DNA of 64,000 nt, from the NCBI RefSeq assembly GCF_001653235.2, contig NC_035791.1:4092001-4156000 (forward strand), written 5' to 3'. Both the position numbers and the translations under genes were made by a program. Numbering within the stretch: the first letter of the stretch is position 1; every line of letters starts with the position of its first letter. Below are positions 10,594 to 23,100 of the stretch, one piece after another. The DNA comes from Pochonia chlamydosporia 170. Its lineage: Eukaryota > Ascomycota > Sordariomycetes > Hypocreales > Clavicipitaceae. The notes below the pieces were generated by a model, which ran no database searches, had not been told where the DNA came from, and saw only the letters and a program-made list of their open reading frames with translations.

Positions 10594-11915
10594 TTATATC
10601 TTGCCGGCTTCAATATCGCCAGCCCCCTCAACTGATTTCTTATCGAAGCTCTTCATTGGTTCCAAGCCCCATCGGCCAAACATGGCACTATCCTCATCCC
10701 ATCCGTTGCAGTCTGTAGTCAACATCTTTTCACCAGTAAAAATGGCATTAGCACCAGCCATAAAGCACAAGGCCTGCTTTTCCTCAGACATAGTCTTGCG
10801 TCCTGCAGCGATTCGAATAATAGTTGCCGGCATGAGGATTCTTGCGGTAGCAATCGTTCTTAGCATGCTGGTAAAGGCAATGGGCGTGGTGTCTCCCAAA
10901 GGTGTACCCTTGATAGGGACAAGGGCGTTCACGGGGAAACTTTCTGGGTGAGAAGGCAATGTCGACACAGTGTGAAGCAAACCAACTCTGTCCTCGGATG
11001 ATTCGCCGAGACCAAGGATGCCACCAGAGCAGACATTGATACCTGCCTCACGAACATTGCTCAGCGTCTTGAGACGCTCATCGTAAGACCTTGTGGTGAT
11101 GATGGTTGGATAAAATTCGCGGCTCGTGTCAACGTTGTGGTTGTAAGCTGTCAACCCAGCTTCCTTCAGTTGCTTCGCCTGCTCGCCATCGATCATACCC
11201 AGAGTGACACAGACCTCCATGCCCATGGCTTTGACACCCTTGACCATTTCTGTAATGTTCTTGAGGCTGTTCTTACGGCCACGCATGTCTCGCCATGCGG
11301 CACCCATGCAGAATCGCGTACTTCCATTCTCCTTAGCGGTCCGGGCGGCGGCGAGGACTGACTCAACGGTTTCAACGCGCTTGGCTTCGAGGCCGGTGCC
11401 TTTTTGGTAGCGGGTTGCTTGGGCGCAATAGGAGCAATCTTCCGTGCAGCCTCCCGTCTTAATGTTCATCAATGTGCATAGTTGGACTTCGCCTGGGCTG
11501 TGAAATCGTCTGTGGACGAGGCTCTAAACCATATGTGTTAGTATATTGACATGTATTATGAAATGTTGGTCTTGTAACAAGGCGGGGTTACACTCACAGC
11601 TTGATGCGCCAATTCGAGCAACGGCTGGTAATAAATGGCGGAAATCTCCTCTCTTGTCCAGTTTTGTCTCGGTCCTGTGGCAGCAACCGCATCTTGAAGA
11701 ATCTTCTTGGCATTGACCTGTCTGGCGGTATTCTCAACAACCTCGGGCTGATCATGCGCCGCAGTCGGCGTGTCCACCAGTGTAGCACCAGTTCGCATCT
11801 GCAATGCGGATCTGGACACAGTCGCAGCCATCCATGGTGCCTGGAACACAGCTGTTGACCGGAAACCAGCTGATCGCAGCGAGCCGAGGCCGCTGGTAAC
11901 CATTGACGACCTCAT
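10594..11915 (-). CDS. bioB: Biotin synthase, radical SAM
   Basis: Exons (minus) 11915-11598 and 11523-10594 (74-nt intron) give 415 residues. It inserts sulfur into dethiobiotin to make biotin. The [4Fe-4S]/SAM motif C-x3-C-x2-C is C132, C136 and C139 (G-G-C-T-E-D-C-S-Y-C). Other biotin synthase hallmarks are 'RFCMGAAWR', 'YNHNVDTS' and 'VCSGGILGLGE', which hold the [2Fe-2S] ligands and substrate-binding residues. Residues 1-45 are rich in Arg, Ser and Ala and have no acidic residue, a good mitochondrial presequence, as expected for an enzyme relying on mitochondrial Fe-S assembly. It is the last pathway step and lies tail to tail with bioF. Length is normal for the eukaryotic enzyme with its presequence. 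Confidence 0.96.
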
Positions 11916-14900
11916 TGTTGTTTGCGATGTTATATGTGTGCGTGTGGTGTACGATCTGAGTTGCAGACACTAGAAGAGTAAGTGAGGGACAGGCCACCTC
12001 GAGAGCGTCACGTACCAGCTAGGGTGAATCAAAGGTATTGCCAGGGCTCGAGCTTGTGACACAACCAAAAACCAATCTTACCCTGTTCGTACGGAGCACA
12101 AGTAACTTGAATGTTGGGCTGGATAGTCCCGCTCTACATCGGCTTTTATCACGAAAGCCAGAGCAATGTATGCAATACTTTGGACTGTCCCAAACGAAGT
12201 GCTGAGGGGGGCGGGTCCAAAGTACTTGGTATCAAAAGCCATCAATCGCAGTCATATCGTGATCAAATACACTGCTCCTGGATGGACGCAACATCGCAAG
12301 CGGATCCATTTGGGTGTCCACAAGCTCGGCTGAATGGCGCTGTCTGTGTCAACAAGATGTGCCAATGGATCGGCCCAAACAGGAGCATGGCTGCAGCGAA
12401 TGTCCCCTTCCGTGTCGTGACGGTTCCAGATATCTCTAGTTCCAGTCAGTCCCAAGGTACCCTGATACAGCGCCATAATAATGCCTCAACAAACCACTGG
12501 CTGGGTTAAGACACCAGGTGGGGATACATGGCTGCGCGGCGCAGGTCGTGGTCTCGTTGAGGCTTGAGAGCAAACCTGTGCCGTCTGGTCGAAATCAATG
12601 GAGGGGCATGAAGATTCCGAGCTCCTCATTTGCACAGACGAAACATTGAATGGTGCAAACCTGGTGGTCAAAGCGATTATGCGAGCACAGGTGATGCTTT
12701 TGGTAATAAAACGTGACTTCTAATAACTTGATTGCGGGTGAAGCTTTAAATTCTGGCAGGCGCGGCTCATTGCAACTGCCGCCAGACTCTCTCAACCTTT
12801 GACCACCAGACCAAAACCCCGCCGCCCACCAAACCTACACAGTTGGGAGTTCACTGATGATTATCCTTGCTTCTTGAGCACAAATCGGCGGTGGGTCGCT
12901 TGGTAAGGTAACCACGCTGCGTAATTTGGTACTTCCATTTCGCTGCCCCCGGTCTCTGGCTTTTCAGCGATTTTCATGAACCAAGATTTGCCGTACCGAA
13001 CTGAGCCGATGGCCGCCGTCAACAGGTTGCTATACGCCTGAGCCATAGACGACAGCCACTGTGCCGACAATTTCCCAGGAGCAATGCCAGACGAATCACT
13101 TCATCCGATGTCGGTCCCATTCAGGAACAGAGAGACGCTTGGGTTCAGCCCTACAAAGTTGACAGTCCTCATCAGCGCTTCCCCAGGCACCGGCTCTCGT
13201 CATGGTGGCGACTGGCCGTTGGTGTGTGCGACTAGTTGTGCCGAGATCTGGCTAACGGCCAGATGAACTGTGGAGTTGTTGACGGAGAAGTCGGAGTGAG
13301 ACGGGTGCATTCATTTACACTCAATGAACGTGCTGGTTCCAGCCGCCTTTGAGCAACAGCATTTCTCGAGCTACTGCGGGTACGGTTTCGAGAACTCGAC
13401 TGAAAGAACGTTTATTTTGTCCCGACATTCTTCGGCTCTAGTTCATTAGGTTGAAATGATAACTAGCGAGGCTTTCAAGGCTACAAATGCTAGAGTGCCG
13501 GGCTTCCAGCACTCGAGAGTCAAGACAAATCGAAAAAACTTACCCAGTATTCCCGCAATGCGTACTACGGGAAATTTTCGATGGTTCTAAGACCAGATAA
13601 TTTCGTGGCCGCCGCAGACGTACTTCCTGTCCTTCAACATATACGACACATATCAGACGACGGGATGCGCCTTGGACCGCGGCTGTCCCAGCAATGATAT
13701 GCCACGGCAGGGGCCGGGTTGCGTTTGCCCACTCGTTTACCATGTTTCCATCCATCCAAAGCGCAGTTCTGGGCCATGGCAACTTATCTCAATTGCGAAG
13801 TGGCTATACAAAGTCGCTGGTTACTTGGCCTGTTCCGCCGTGAACTTCCTCGGACCAAGCGGCCCCCTGTCCCGCAACACCAAAGCCTTATATTCAGAGA
13901 CTTTTTCCTGTGGCCATTCTGGTCAGTTAGTTCACCCAAGTGCGGCGGTATGACTCAGCAATTTAGACTAACAATGAAAGTTGGGTTAGAACGACCGCCT
14001 GTCGCTGCTCCTGTGCCGTCCTGTGCTTCATCGGCTCCCTGCTAACCTGGGAATTCAATGCAGGCTTTTGTTCTATGCCAGTCCAGGATATACCAGCCGC
14101 CGAAGTCATGCACCCCTGTGTTCTGTCCGCACACCAAGGCAAAAGCACGTTAGGAATATGATTTTATCAAGCCCTTTATTAACACCCATCCCCTTCCTAT
14201 TGGAAAGGTCGAGCCGCGGGGTACAATCGATCTTTTGCTCACAAATTCAGCGCCGGACTTGATATGCTTACTGTGCGAATGATCCCCTCGACGAGCAACC
14301 CAGTGCTGTGGCACTTCTGTGTTAAGTTACTGACGAGGCACCCTAAGCCTCAACACAGCGAATACCAGTGCACACGAAGAGTAAGTCTCCTGGTACGGCC
14401 TAGGTCGTCCTTCTGCGTTCAACAAGATACTCTAGGGCGTTGAAGAATCCCCATTCTGTCTCTACACAATCCAGCAGCCATCGTGATACGCCCCATTCGA
14501 ATTACGAGGATGAAGAGTGAAGGACCCTGAGTCGACGCATTTCACTTGCACTCCCAACTTATGAAAAGACCCCCTCAGAATGACTCAGAAAGCGGTTGCG
14601 CCGTTTCGTGTCCAATACAGATGACCCTAGGACAAATAAAACAACGATCATCCCAGCAAGGTCGACATCAATTTCTTAGGTAGCAGAGCTCCAGCCAACC
14701 ACATGCAGCAGAGCACAAAATCCGTACTGAGTATGACAAGCGCAACGGCGGTACATGTGTTTATTGCCATGCATCGTAATAGCGCCATCCAGTAAGCCAT
14801 GCGTTTCACGCCTAAAGTCGTGGCACTGGTTACAGGTGACGGCAACTCTCCGTGATCCTTCACTGGCCCTGCTTACAAGGATTTGAGTCGCTCCGGAAAG

Positions 14901-15889
14901 CATCAAAACAGAAGGTGACAGTTTGCATTCGAATGCAACGCGAATGAAAATCATAAGTGCGATCTACAATTTGCTGTGTCAGCTGGCAGCACGGGACAAA
15001 AAATCATGACCCTCGCTATTCGTTGAGGTCGCAGCAGAATCCCGACTCGGTTCGGCGCATTCCGTCGCAACTGCAACTAATCGGTTGTTTTCCGAGTCTT
15101 GACAGTTCCTCAACCTGGATATCTTGGCCAAAACTTCAATCATTTACAATGTCTAGTTGGTCTGCAAATGAGAGCCTTTGGCCCTGATGACATGCATAAC
15201 AATGGACCGGTACAGCCACATTACTGATTTAGCACAAAACACTCATCAAACCCTCGGGCAACGCCCAATCTTCGCTATCATCACAGCTCCATCATATTGT
15301 CATCAGTTCCACAGTCACCATGACTGGAAACCATACTATCCAATTACAAACTTCTGTCGCATTGCCAGTGCCCAAGGTAGCTAACACAACATGGCAACCT
15401 TGACAACGGTTTTGGGGGCTTCTACCCAGTCGGAATTCATGGAGCCCGAAATTAGAGGCAGCCCAAAGGCCTCGGAGACATTGGAAACCTGTCGTCGTGG
15501 CAGTGCGACGTTTTGCGCGCCTTGCTAACATGACGACGCGCCCCGAGGCCCCCCAAGGCTGGAGGGAGGCATTGCCTCGCACTAAAGCATCAGGAGTTGC
15601 GTCATGAATGGCTTGATTTTTACCACAACTTCTACAGACCCTTGCGGGGTAGATTGCCATGCGCAACATGGGGGGCACCGTGATGGTGGTGGTGAATAAT
15701 TCCGCACATGGGGCCGAAACTTGACATCTAGTAGATGTGAATGATCATTTAAAAGGGACCGGTGCCGCGAAAGTTGTCATTTCCCGGTTCTTTTTTGTTT
15801 CCTTATTTTTTTTCTCCGGGCTGCCCTGGCCTCTTCCATCTTGCTTCCAGAAAGGTTGACAGCTTTGCATACCTCCACGCAGCTTAATA
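11916..15889. other. Long intergenic region, nothing supported
   Basis: Nearly 4 kb without a convincing coding frame on either strand. Open frames present are short, have no codon bias and no domain-like pattern. No tRNA-like B-box, terminal repeats or transposase remnants were seen. It should contain the bioB promoter (right of 11915) and the promoter of the DUF427 gene. The part at 15780-15830 is T-rich, as in fungal core promoters. Confidence 0.5.
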
Positions 15890-16914
15890 ATGGCGAGACC
15901 TGGGGCTTTGGGTTCAAAGTAAGTTTTGCTTATCATCAACACATGTCAATGTCACCTCTTCGGATCCAACTCCGAGCCACATCTTCTTGTGTGGTCTCTT
16001 CTTACCGACACCTTGCAACACTTTGCAACACTTACCAACACTCACATTTCCCTGTATAGTCTCGCCGACCTGGCCAGCTATTTACTTACAAATGGTCCTC
16101 GCAAAGTATATCCAGCCTCTCGACGGGTACGTGTCATCCACAACCATACTATAATTGTGGATACATCCAAGGCTATGCACGTTTGGGAGCATGATGGCTA
16201 TCCTCAATTCTATGTGCCTCTGAGTGAGCTCAGGAATTGCTCCAAACGGGATACCCAACTTATTCGGAGTGATGGCGTTGCCAGAGCTGCGGTTGTGGAG
16301 GTTACCATTCCATCAAGGAATGGCATCAAAGAGGTCAAGACAGATCGCGTGCTTCGATTTACAGACGATAAGAGCCTTGGCGCATTAGCAGGCTTAGTGC
16401 GCTTGGAATTTGGAGCCATGGGTCAGTCAGATGCAGCCTCTTGTTCTTTTGCTGTCTCGTCCCACACCTTTGCTGACCGCGTTATTTAGACCAATGGCTT
16501 GAAGAAGATGTCCCCGTGTATGTTCACCCAAAGGATCCCTTCAAGCGCATTGATATCCTCCCCTCTTCAAGACCAATAGAAGTCAAAGTCGGAGGCAAAA
16601 CGGTGGCCAAGGCCTCATCATCCGTTCATCTACACGAGACCGGCCTCCCAGCACGATATTACATCTCACCAGGTGCAGTCGATCCAGCCGTGATACGGAA
16701 GAGCAGTCTCATTACCAAATGCCCATATAAAGGCGATGCCGAGTATTACCATATCCTCGTAGATGGAGCGGTGTACGATAATTTGGTGTGGTATTACAGG
16801 TTGCCTACGCATGAGAGTGCCGGAATTGCGGGCCTATTGTGCTTTTACAATGAAAAAGTTGACATTTTGCTTGATGGGCAACTTTTAGAAAGGCCCAAGA
16901 CTCACTTTGGGTAG
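15890..16914 (+). CDS. DUF427 protein with two tandem domains
   Basis: Exons 15890-15918, 16060-16421 and 16490-16914 (introns 141 and 68 nt) give 271 residues. The short first exon (MARPGALGSN) ends at a canonical GTAAGT and joins 'LADLASYLLTNGPRKV'. Two copies of the DUF427 (PF04248) fold follow. The first is around 'RVRVIHNHTIIVDT...VWEHDGYPQFYVP'. The second is around 'PIEVKVGGKTVAKASSSVHLH', '..PARYYISPGAVD', 'TKCPYKGDAEYY' and 'AGLLCFYNEKVDI'. The second copy has the typical conserved C-P-Y-K-G segment; the first is more divergent. The molecular function of DUF427 is unknown. No signal peptide or membrane segment. It stands alone between long spacers. The exon 1 choice is inferred from splice signals and frame. 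Confidence 0.82.
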
Positions 16915-19900
16915 CACGCTTGGTCGGTATGACGAGGTAGGATACCAAGGATGGATGAGGAGAAACTGCAACGCATTATGACTGGATGAGATTATGATTA
17001 GTCTTTACATCAATACACTCGCTTTGCCATACCCTTGCAGTTGTTGCGAGATGTACGAATCTGAATCATTTGAGATGAACTTGAACCAGAATGTTCCGGG
17101 GGTAGAGGATGACAACAAGTCCAACCAACACTGTATAAAACGCCTTTTGACTCGTATAGTCCCAGAAAATGCCGCTCCATGTAGTTTTGTGCTGTAACAG
17201 TGGCAACAGCATAGAATCTAGACCGGACGAAAAGCCACAGAACGAGTCCAGCTAGCGAAGGAACAAAGCAGCGCGCGCGGCTATCATACACTTTACATCA
17301 GTGACAGGGTTTCCCAACAATCAGTGATTATTGCCACCCTGCGTGAGGAGTATTCTGCAAGAATGAGGCGATATTGTATATACAGTCCCCAATTGCCGTG
17401 GAGTGGTTTAGGGTAGGCACTTGTCAGGTCATCGGATTGGGGTGTTCGATACGATTATCTCGAATCCATGAATGATTCTAAACTGGCAAGGTGCAATATT
17501 GATTATTCCATTAGAAATCGCATGTCATGCCGTATGTTTATCGTCGGCTGTGCCAATAACGCTTCAAGAGTGGCTTCGATCGCTCAGGACGGACTTGGTC
17601 TCGCCCATTTCACTATTCTAGATGACAAGGACAAGCTGAATCCGTCACGGCATCATAAAAACAACTGCGCAGAGAAACCTTGGCGAGGATGCTTAGACCA
17701 CCCCTTATCCGCGACTTCCTTTCTTTATTCGGACTGGAAACAAAGCACAAGGCAAGCCGCTTCCGTAAACGCTCGAGACCGGTACCAGAGCGGCACCTAG
17801 ACCTACCAATTATAGAGAATTTATTTCCTTTATCCTACAACGGTATGCCCAAAAGAGCACGCAGCCCTAGTTGTGGCGGCGGGCCTGCTGCGTTTGCTGT
17901 CGATTTCGTCACCAAAAGTTGGGATCTCGGTGGGTCGATAAGGTCTGATGGGCTACATTGCCATGTTGCACAACGTATTGTGAATTTGTCTCTACCGGAC
18001 GCTGGATCCCCATGAAGAGCTGAGTGTCACGGGAAGTACGGAGTAATCTTCAGCCTTTTGGGATGTTGGAAACCACCAGCATAAGAACATGTCGCCATCC
18101 GTGGAGTATTGGCCCGATAGCCTAGTCGACCACGTCTTGTCATGAAGCACATCCAAGCTTTCGTTGGGCCCAGCCTTACTTGTTCATGTCAATAATTGGT
18201 ATATAATAAGTTGTTACTCAGGCTGCCTGATGTCGCCGATGTCTCACATAGCCCATTGTCGTACACGTGGTTCTTAGGCAATAGACTTGATTCAACAATG
18301 GCACACTCCGACATCTGAGACACTTTTGTGGCAATTGTCACCACCGGGGTCGGCCGTAAATACCGTCGGATCGAGAATCGCGAGAAAGACAGGCAAATTG
18401 AATCAGAATCCTGATTGGTCTACCACATGCACCTTGCTTGGAGAGATGGAACAGTAAACGGACACCGTCAACACGGATGCCGTACTCGCTAATGCACCAT
18501 GAAGGGCTATGGAGGAAAAGGTGAACGTTCGATACGTTGGCAGCCCTCGATTGGGTGGCGTTGGGCTTGCAGGTCTTCAGAGCCACACCCGCAGGGTCGA
18601 CTGGAGGTGCAATACGAGGACTCTTTCTCCTAGGGTCCCCCAGAGTTTTTCAGTTCTTTCGATTCTGGCCCATCGACAGACACGTGTGCGCGTCGGGAAT
18701 TGGAATGAAGAAATCCAATTTTTGGCCAATTCGCTCTTTTCTTTAGAGCTGAATTAAAACTGTAGGCGTCTGCGGCCACCTTTGAAAATATTGATTCAGC
18801 CGTGGTGTTGGTTCGAGGTGGCATTTACCCTCCACCTGGCCTGACAACCTGGAAGAACACTGCTCCTCTCTTGGCCAGCCAGCAGATAGATCAGAAAACC
18901 AGAGAGGGAGCCAAATCACCAACCCAAGGGACTTGGTGGAAAAATTCTTGCCAGCTTCAGCTCAGAAATGACCAAGTCGGCAAAGGACAAGAACCGCCAG
19001 ACTCAACCACAAAAAAAGACTGACGCTATGCAGGCAAAGTGGGCGCCAAGAAACTCCCACGCACACGCCAAGCCTTGAAGGCTCACGCACCAGTTGACTC
19101 TGGCAAACAAGTCAGGGACGAAAGAGTCCGGAAGGCTATGCCGGAGGTGGAAATTTATCCATCACCACATGGGCTCTAAGCTCACCTCGAACTGGTTTGA
19201 CTGCAATGTGCAGCAAGGCTGGTCCCAAGTCGGCCATAGCCCGGTCCCAAGTCTGCAGTTGAATGAAGTTGACCCTGGTTGGCGGATGTTGAGCGAACAT
19301 TGAACATGGTACTGGATGCATTTGTCTGTACGATGGATGGAGAGAGCCTGCGGGCGTCGCGTTGGACCATCCATTGAACACCAGAGAAGAAGTTCCACCA
19401 AATCGCTGGCGCATTTTAGCGGCATCTGCACGTGTACGCCACCGGCCAGGCACAGGCTGGACACAGACCACCAGGCTTGACTGCTTTCTGTCTGGTCAAC
19501 AGGAACCAGAAGGACGGAAGGACATTTGGGGGCATTTTTCCAGTCTCTCGCTTTGTTCTTGGCTGAGCCAACGCATGTAGAAGCAAAGTCAATTTTGCAT
19601 CAGTCCAATACCACCAGACCACAACTGCTTCAATCTGATCATGGGGTCGGTGCAATATGGAGTTCCCGACCAGCTCGGTCAAATACCTGGATGCACTGAT
19701 CCGCCAACGCACCCAGTTGAGGACGGGCGGACCAGAGTCCTCTCTTGAATCGAAAAAGCTCGGAGTCTCGGCGAAGGTCCACCAAACAGACAAAAAAGCA
19801 GAGTGGCTCGGCGCCATGGTCAAGGGAACCCATGTCTGAGTCGGTTTTAGCGCCGTTGGTACGACTTGGACTTCCAGAATAGTCAACATGTTCAGGTCCT

Positions 19901-20138
19901 TCGGTAACGGTTCCACCTATCCGACAGCCGCTGGCATAATCGTAATATTACAAGACATTATGGAGGTAGGCATGGGATGGTCCAGGATGACGCCGTCGCG
20001 CTGGATGCGCTCGAATTGGGTCGTCGTTCAAGGTGCCGGGGATTGTTCGTATATGTGTGCTTCCCTCCCCTCTACTCTTTGCGTTCATCGTTTGCACGCC
20101 GAACTTGTAGGTTGGACGTTGAGTTTTGCATTGCCATC
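16915..20138. other. Long intergenic region, nothing supported
   Basis: 3.2 kb with no coding frame that shows codon bias or a recognisable motif on either strand. It contains the 3' UTR of the DUF427 gene and the upstream region of the PQQ/WSC gene. No repeats or RNA genes were recognised. Confidence 0.5.
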
Positions 20139-23100
20139 ATGATGGCTCTTCGTGCACTCCTGGCTACGGCCACGATCTTCGTCGGCCTGGCCAATGGCCT
20201 TGCTGATACCGACACAATCACCTGGGGAGGTGATAACTCGAGAGCAGGCTATCAAACGTGAGTTTATAATTTTTCCGATAAAGTTTGGAGATTGCCGATC
20301 ACGTCGAAACTATCCCACCAGGCTTGCTGATCACCGTATACGTCTAGGAATCACAATATGGATCCGTCAATTGTTGGTAGCAACCAGTTCGGTCAAATCT
20401 TCAGAACAAAGCTGCCAGGAGTATGGGTTGGTCAACCGGAACAAGTCTTCTCACAGCCACTTGTCTATACGCCCAAAGGCAGCGACAAGCAATTCGTGTA
20501 CTTTGCGACAACCCAGAACAACGTTTATAAACTCGATGCGAAAACCGGCGAAATACTCAAGTCGCGCAACCTTCATATTCCCTTTCTGACTGCCGATCTT
20601 GACGGCTGCGTCGACATTAACCCGACAATTGGCATCACTGCGACTGGTGTTATTGACCCCGACACAGATACTCTGTACTTGACGGCCAAGACCTATGTCG
20701 ATCAGACGCTTGGTGAAAAGGCCCAAGGCAAACCGGCTGGTCGATACTACGTTCATGCCCTTGATGTGAACGATCTTTCCGAGCGCCCCAATTTCCCCAT
20801 CAATCTCGAAGGCCTCATTGCTAGCAACACCAATGAGCGCATGTTCCAAGGTGGCATCCATCACCAGCGTCCAGGTTTGCTGCATACTGGCAACTTCATC
20901 TATGCTGGTTTCGCATCGCACTGCGTGCAGTATAACTTCACGGGTTGGATCATCGGCTGGGACAAGACGTCCGGAAAAATTGTCGAGAAATGGGCAACCG
21001 AAGGTGAAGGCGTCCCAAATACCATCAAGGGTGGCGGTATTTGGATGTCTGGCGGAGGTATTGCCTCTGATGATAATGGCTCCATCTTCCTTGCGACAGG
21101 AAATGGTTATGCCTCTCAGCTGGCTGATGTGCCGGTCAACGGCTTCAACCCGCCCACATCGTTGGAAGAGGCCGCGCTCCACATGACCATTAATGCGGAT
21201 GGTAGTCTGCGGCTGGTCGATTTCTTCATGCCTTGGGAGAAGCGAGCGCTGGATGGTGCAGATAAAGATCTTGGAACGAGTCCCTTGGAGATTTTGCCTA
21301 GCCAATTTTCGTGCGGAGCCATCAAACGCATTGGTGTCGTAACGGGAAAGAGCGGCAAGACGTACTTTCTCAATCTGGACAACTTGGGCGGCTACAAGAA
21401 CGGCAAAGACGGTCTCGACGACGTTATTCAGGTTTACGAAAACCTGAACTCTGTTTACGCCGGCGCTGGTGTCTATCCCTTGGAAGGCGGATATATCTAC
21501 ATCAACGTTATACAGCACCCGTCAATTGTCTTCAAGTTCTCCTGCGCTAATGGTCGCCCTTCCTTCTCCAAGGTTGCTGAGACGCCCACGAACAATGCTT
21601 ATATTCTTGGAGTCAGCCATGGCACAACTACTTCGCTCAATGGGCAACCTGGAACTGGTCTTCTCTGGATCACGGACGTGCAGGGCCTCAACCTTCGAGT
21701 TTATGATGCGGTGCCTCAGGGCGGGACCATGAATCTAATCCAGTCTTTCAGCATTCCCGGCGTCACCAAGTTTACCCGACCTGTCTTCGGTAATGGTATC
21801 GTCTATGTCGGCACTACTCAAGGCTACGTTTATGGGTTTGGCTCCCCGGTCAACGTCCCTCTCAATTGCACGTCACCGGTGGATTTCGGTGGCGTCAACA
21901 TGAAGAATACTAGCATCGCCAAACCAGTTACTTGCAAGGCGCTGATTGGGGTTACCGTGACAGGCATTGAACTCAACGACGTCAACACCAAAGATTTCAG
22001 CATCTCTGATTTGCCGAATCTGCCTCTGGAGCTTGCTGTTGACCAGACTTTTACCGTCAATGCCAAATTCTCGCCTTCCAAAGTTGGTCTGCAATCCAGC
22101 GATATCGTTGTTAACACTACCAACTCTGCGGCCGGATACAGTACTGGCACTCATGCCCGGCTTACTGGTACTGGCCAGAGCGCAGGGCCTCTTTTGGATG
22201 TCACGCCCGTCATCCTCACATTCAAGAAAGCTGTCACTGGAGAGGACCCCACGGGAGTTTCGGAGAGCATTCTTGCGTCCAACTTAGGCAATGGACAGCT
22301 TACCGTCCAGTCTGTGCTCTATTCGACCACCAGCACCGACGGCCCATTTGAGGCTTGGAACGGCCAAGGAGATTTGGTTGTGGGCAAGTTCAGACTTCAG
22401 CAGCTCCCATCTACCATTGCACCCAACTCGGTAGCCACGGTCAACATCCAGTTTGACACATCTGAAAGTGGTACCTACTCTTGCTACATCAAGTTCGTTT
22501 CCGACGGGGGCAACAAAACGGTCTCCATGGCAGCGTCGGCAGGCCCTGCGCCCAAAGCTTTGCTCGAGTTCCAAACGTCTGATGCCACTGGTTGGGTCAC
22601 ATACAAGCCTGGCACGCCCTTCAGCTTTGGCAATGTGACCGAAAATACTTCCAAATCGCTCAAGTTTCGAGTCACAAATAGTGCTGCTTCCGGTGCGGTT
22701 CCTCTGTCACTGACTGTGTCAAAACCACCCTTCGGTGTTGCTGGACTTGTCAGAGCCTTGAACCAAGTCGATCTTGCCGAGGGCACATCCCTCGGAGCAG
22801 GCGAAAGCGCCAATGCCACGCTCATATGCAATGTGCCATATGCTCAATGGAACACTGCACCGTATAATGGCACAGCGCAGTGGACCATGAACACCAATGA
22901 TCCTACCTTTGAGAAGCAGTTTATTCAATTCTTCTGCAATGCCGTCGCCGAACAGGCTCCACCGCTTCTGCCAAATGGCCAAGGCCAATTCAAGTATGTT
23001 GGTTGCTACAAGGACAACACTCCAGATCGCCAGTTACCTCAGCAAATTCTCGCCACGGATACCATGACCAATGCGGATTGTATCAATGCCTGCAACGAGA

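Noticed and set aside
20451..21518. 355-codon antisense frame inside the PQQ/WSC gene
   Set aside because: Exact shadow of a well-supported coding exon; no motif.
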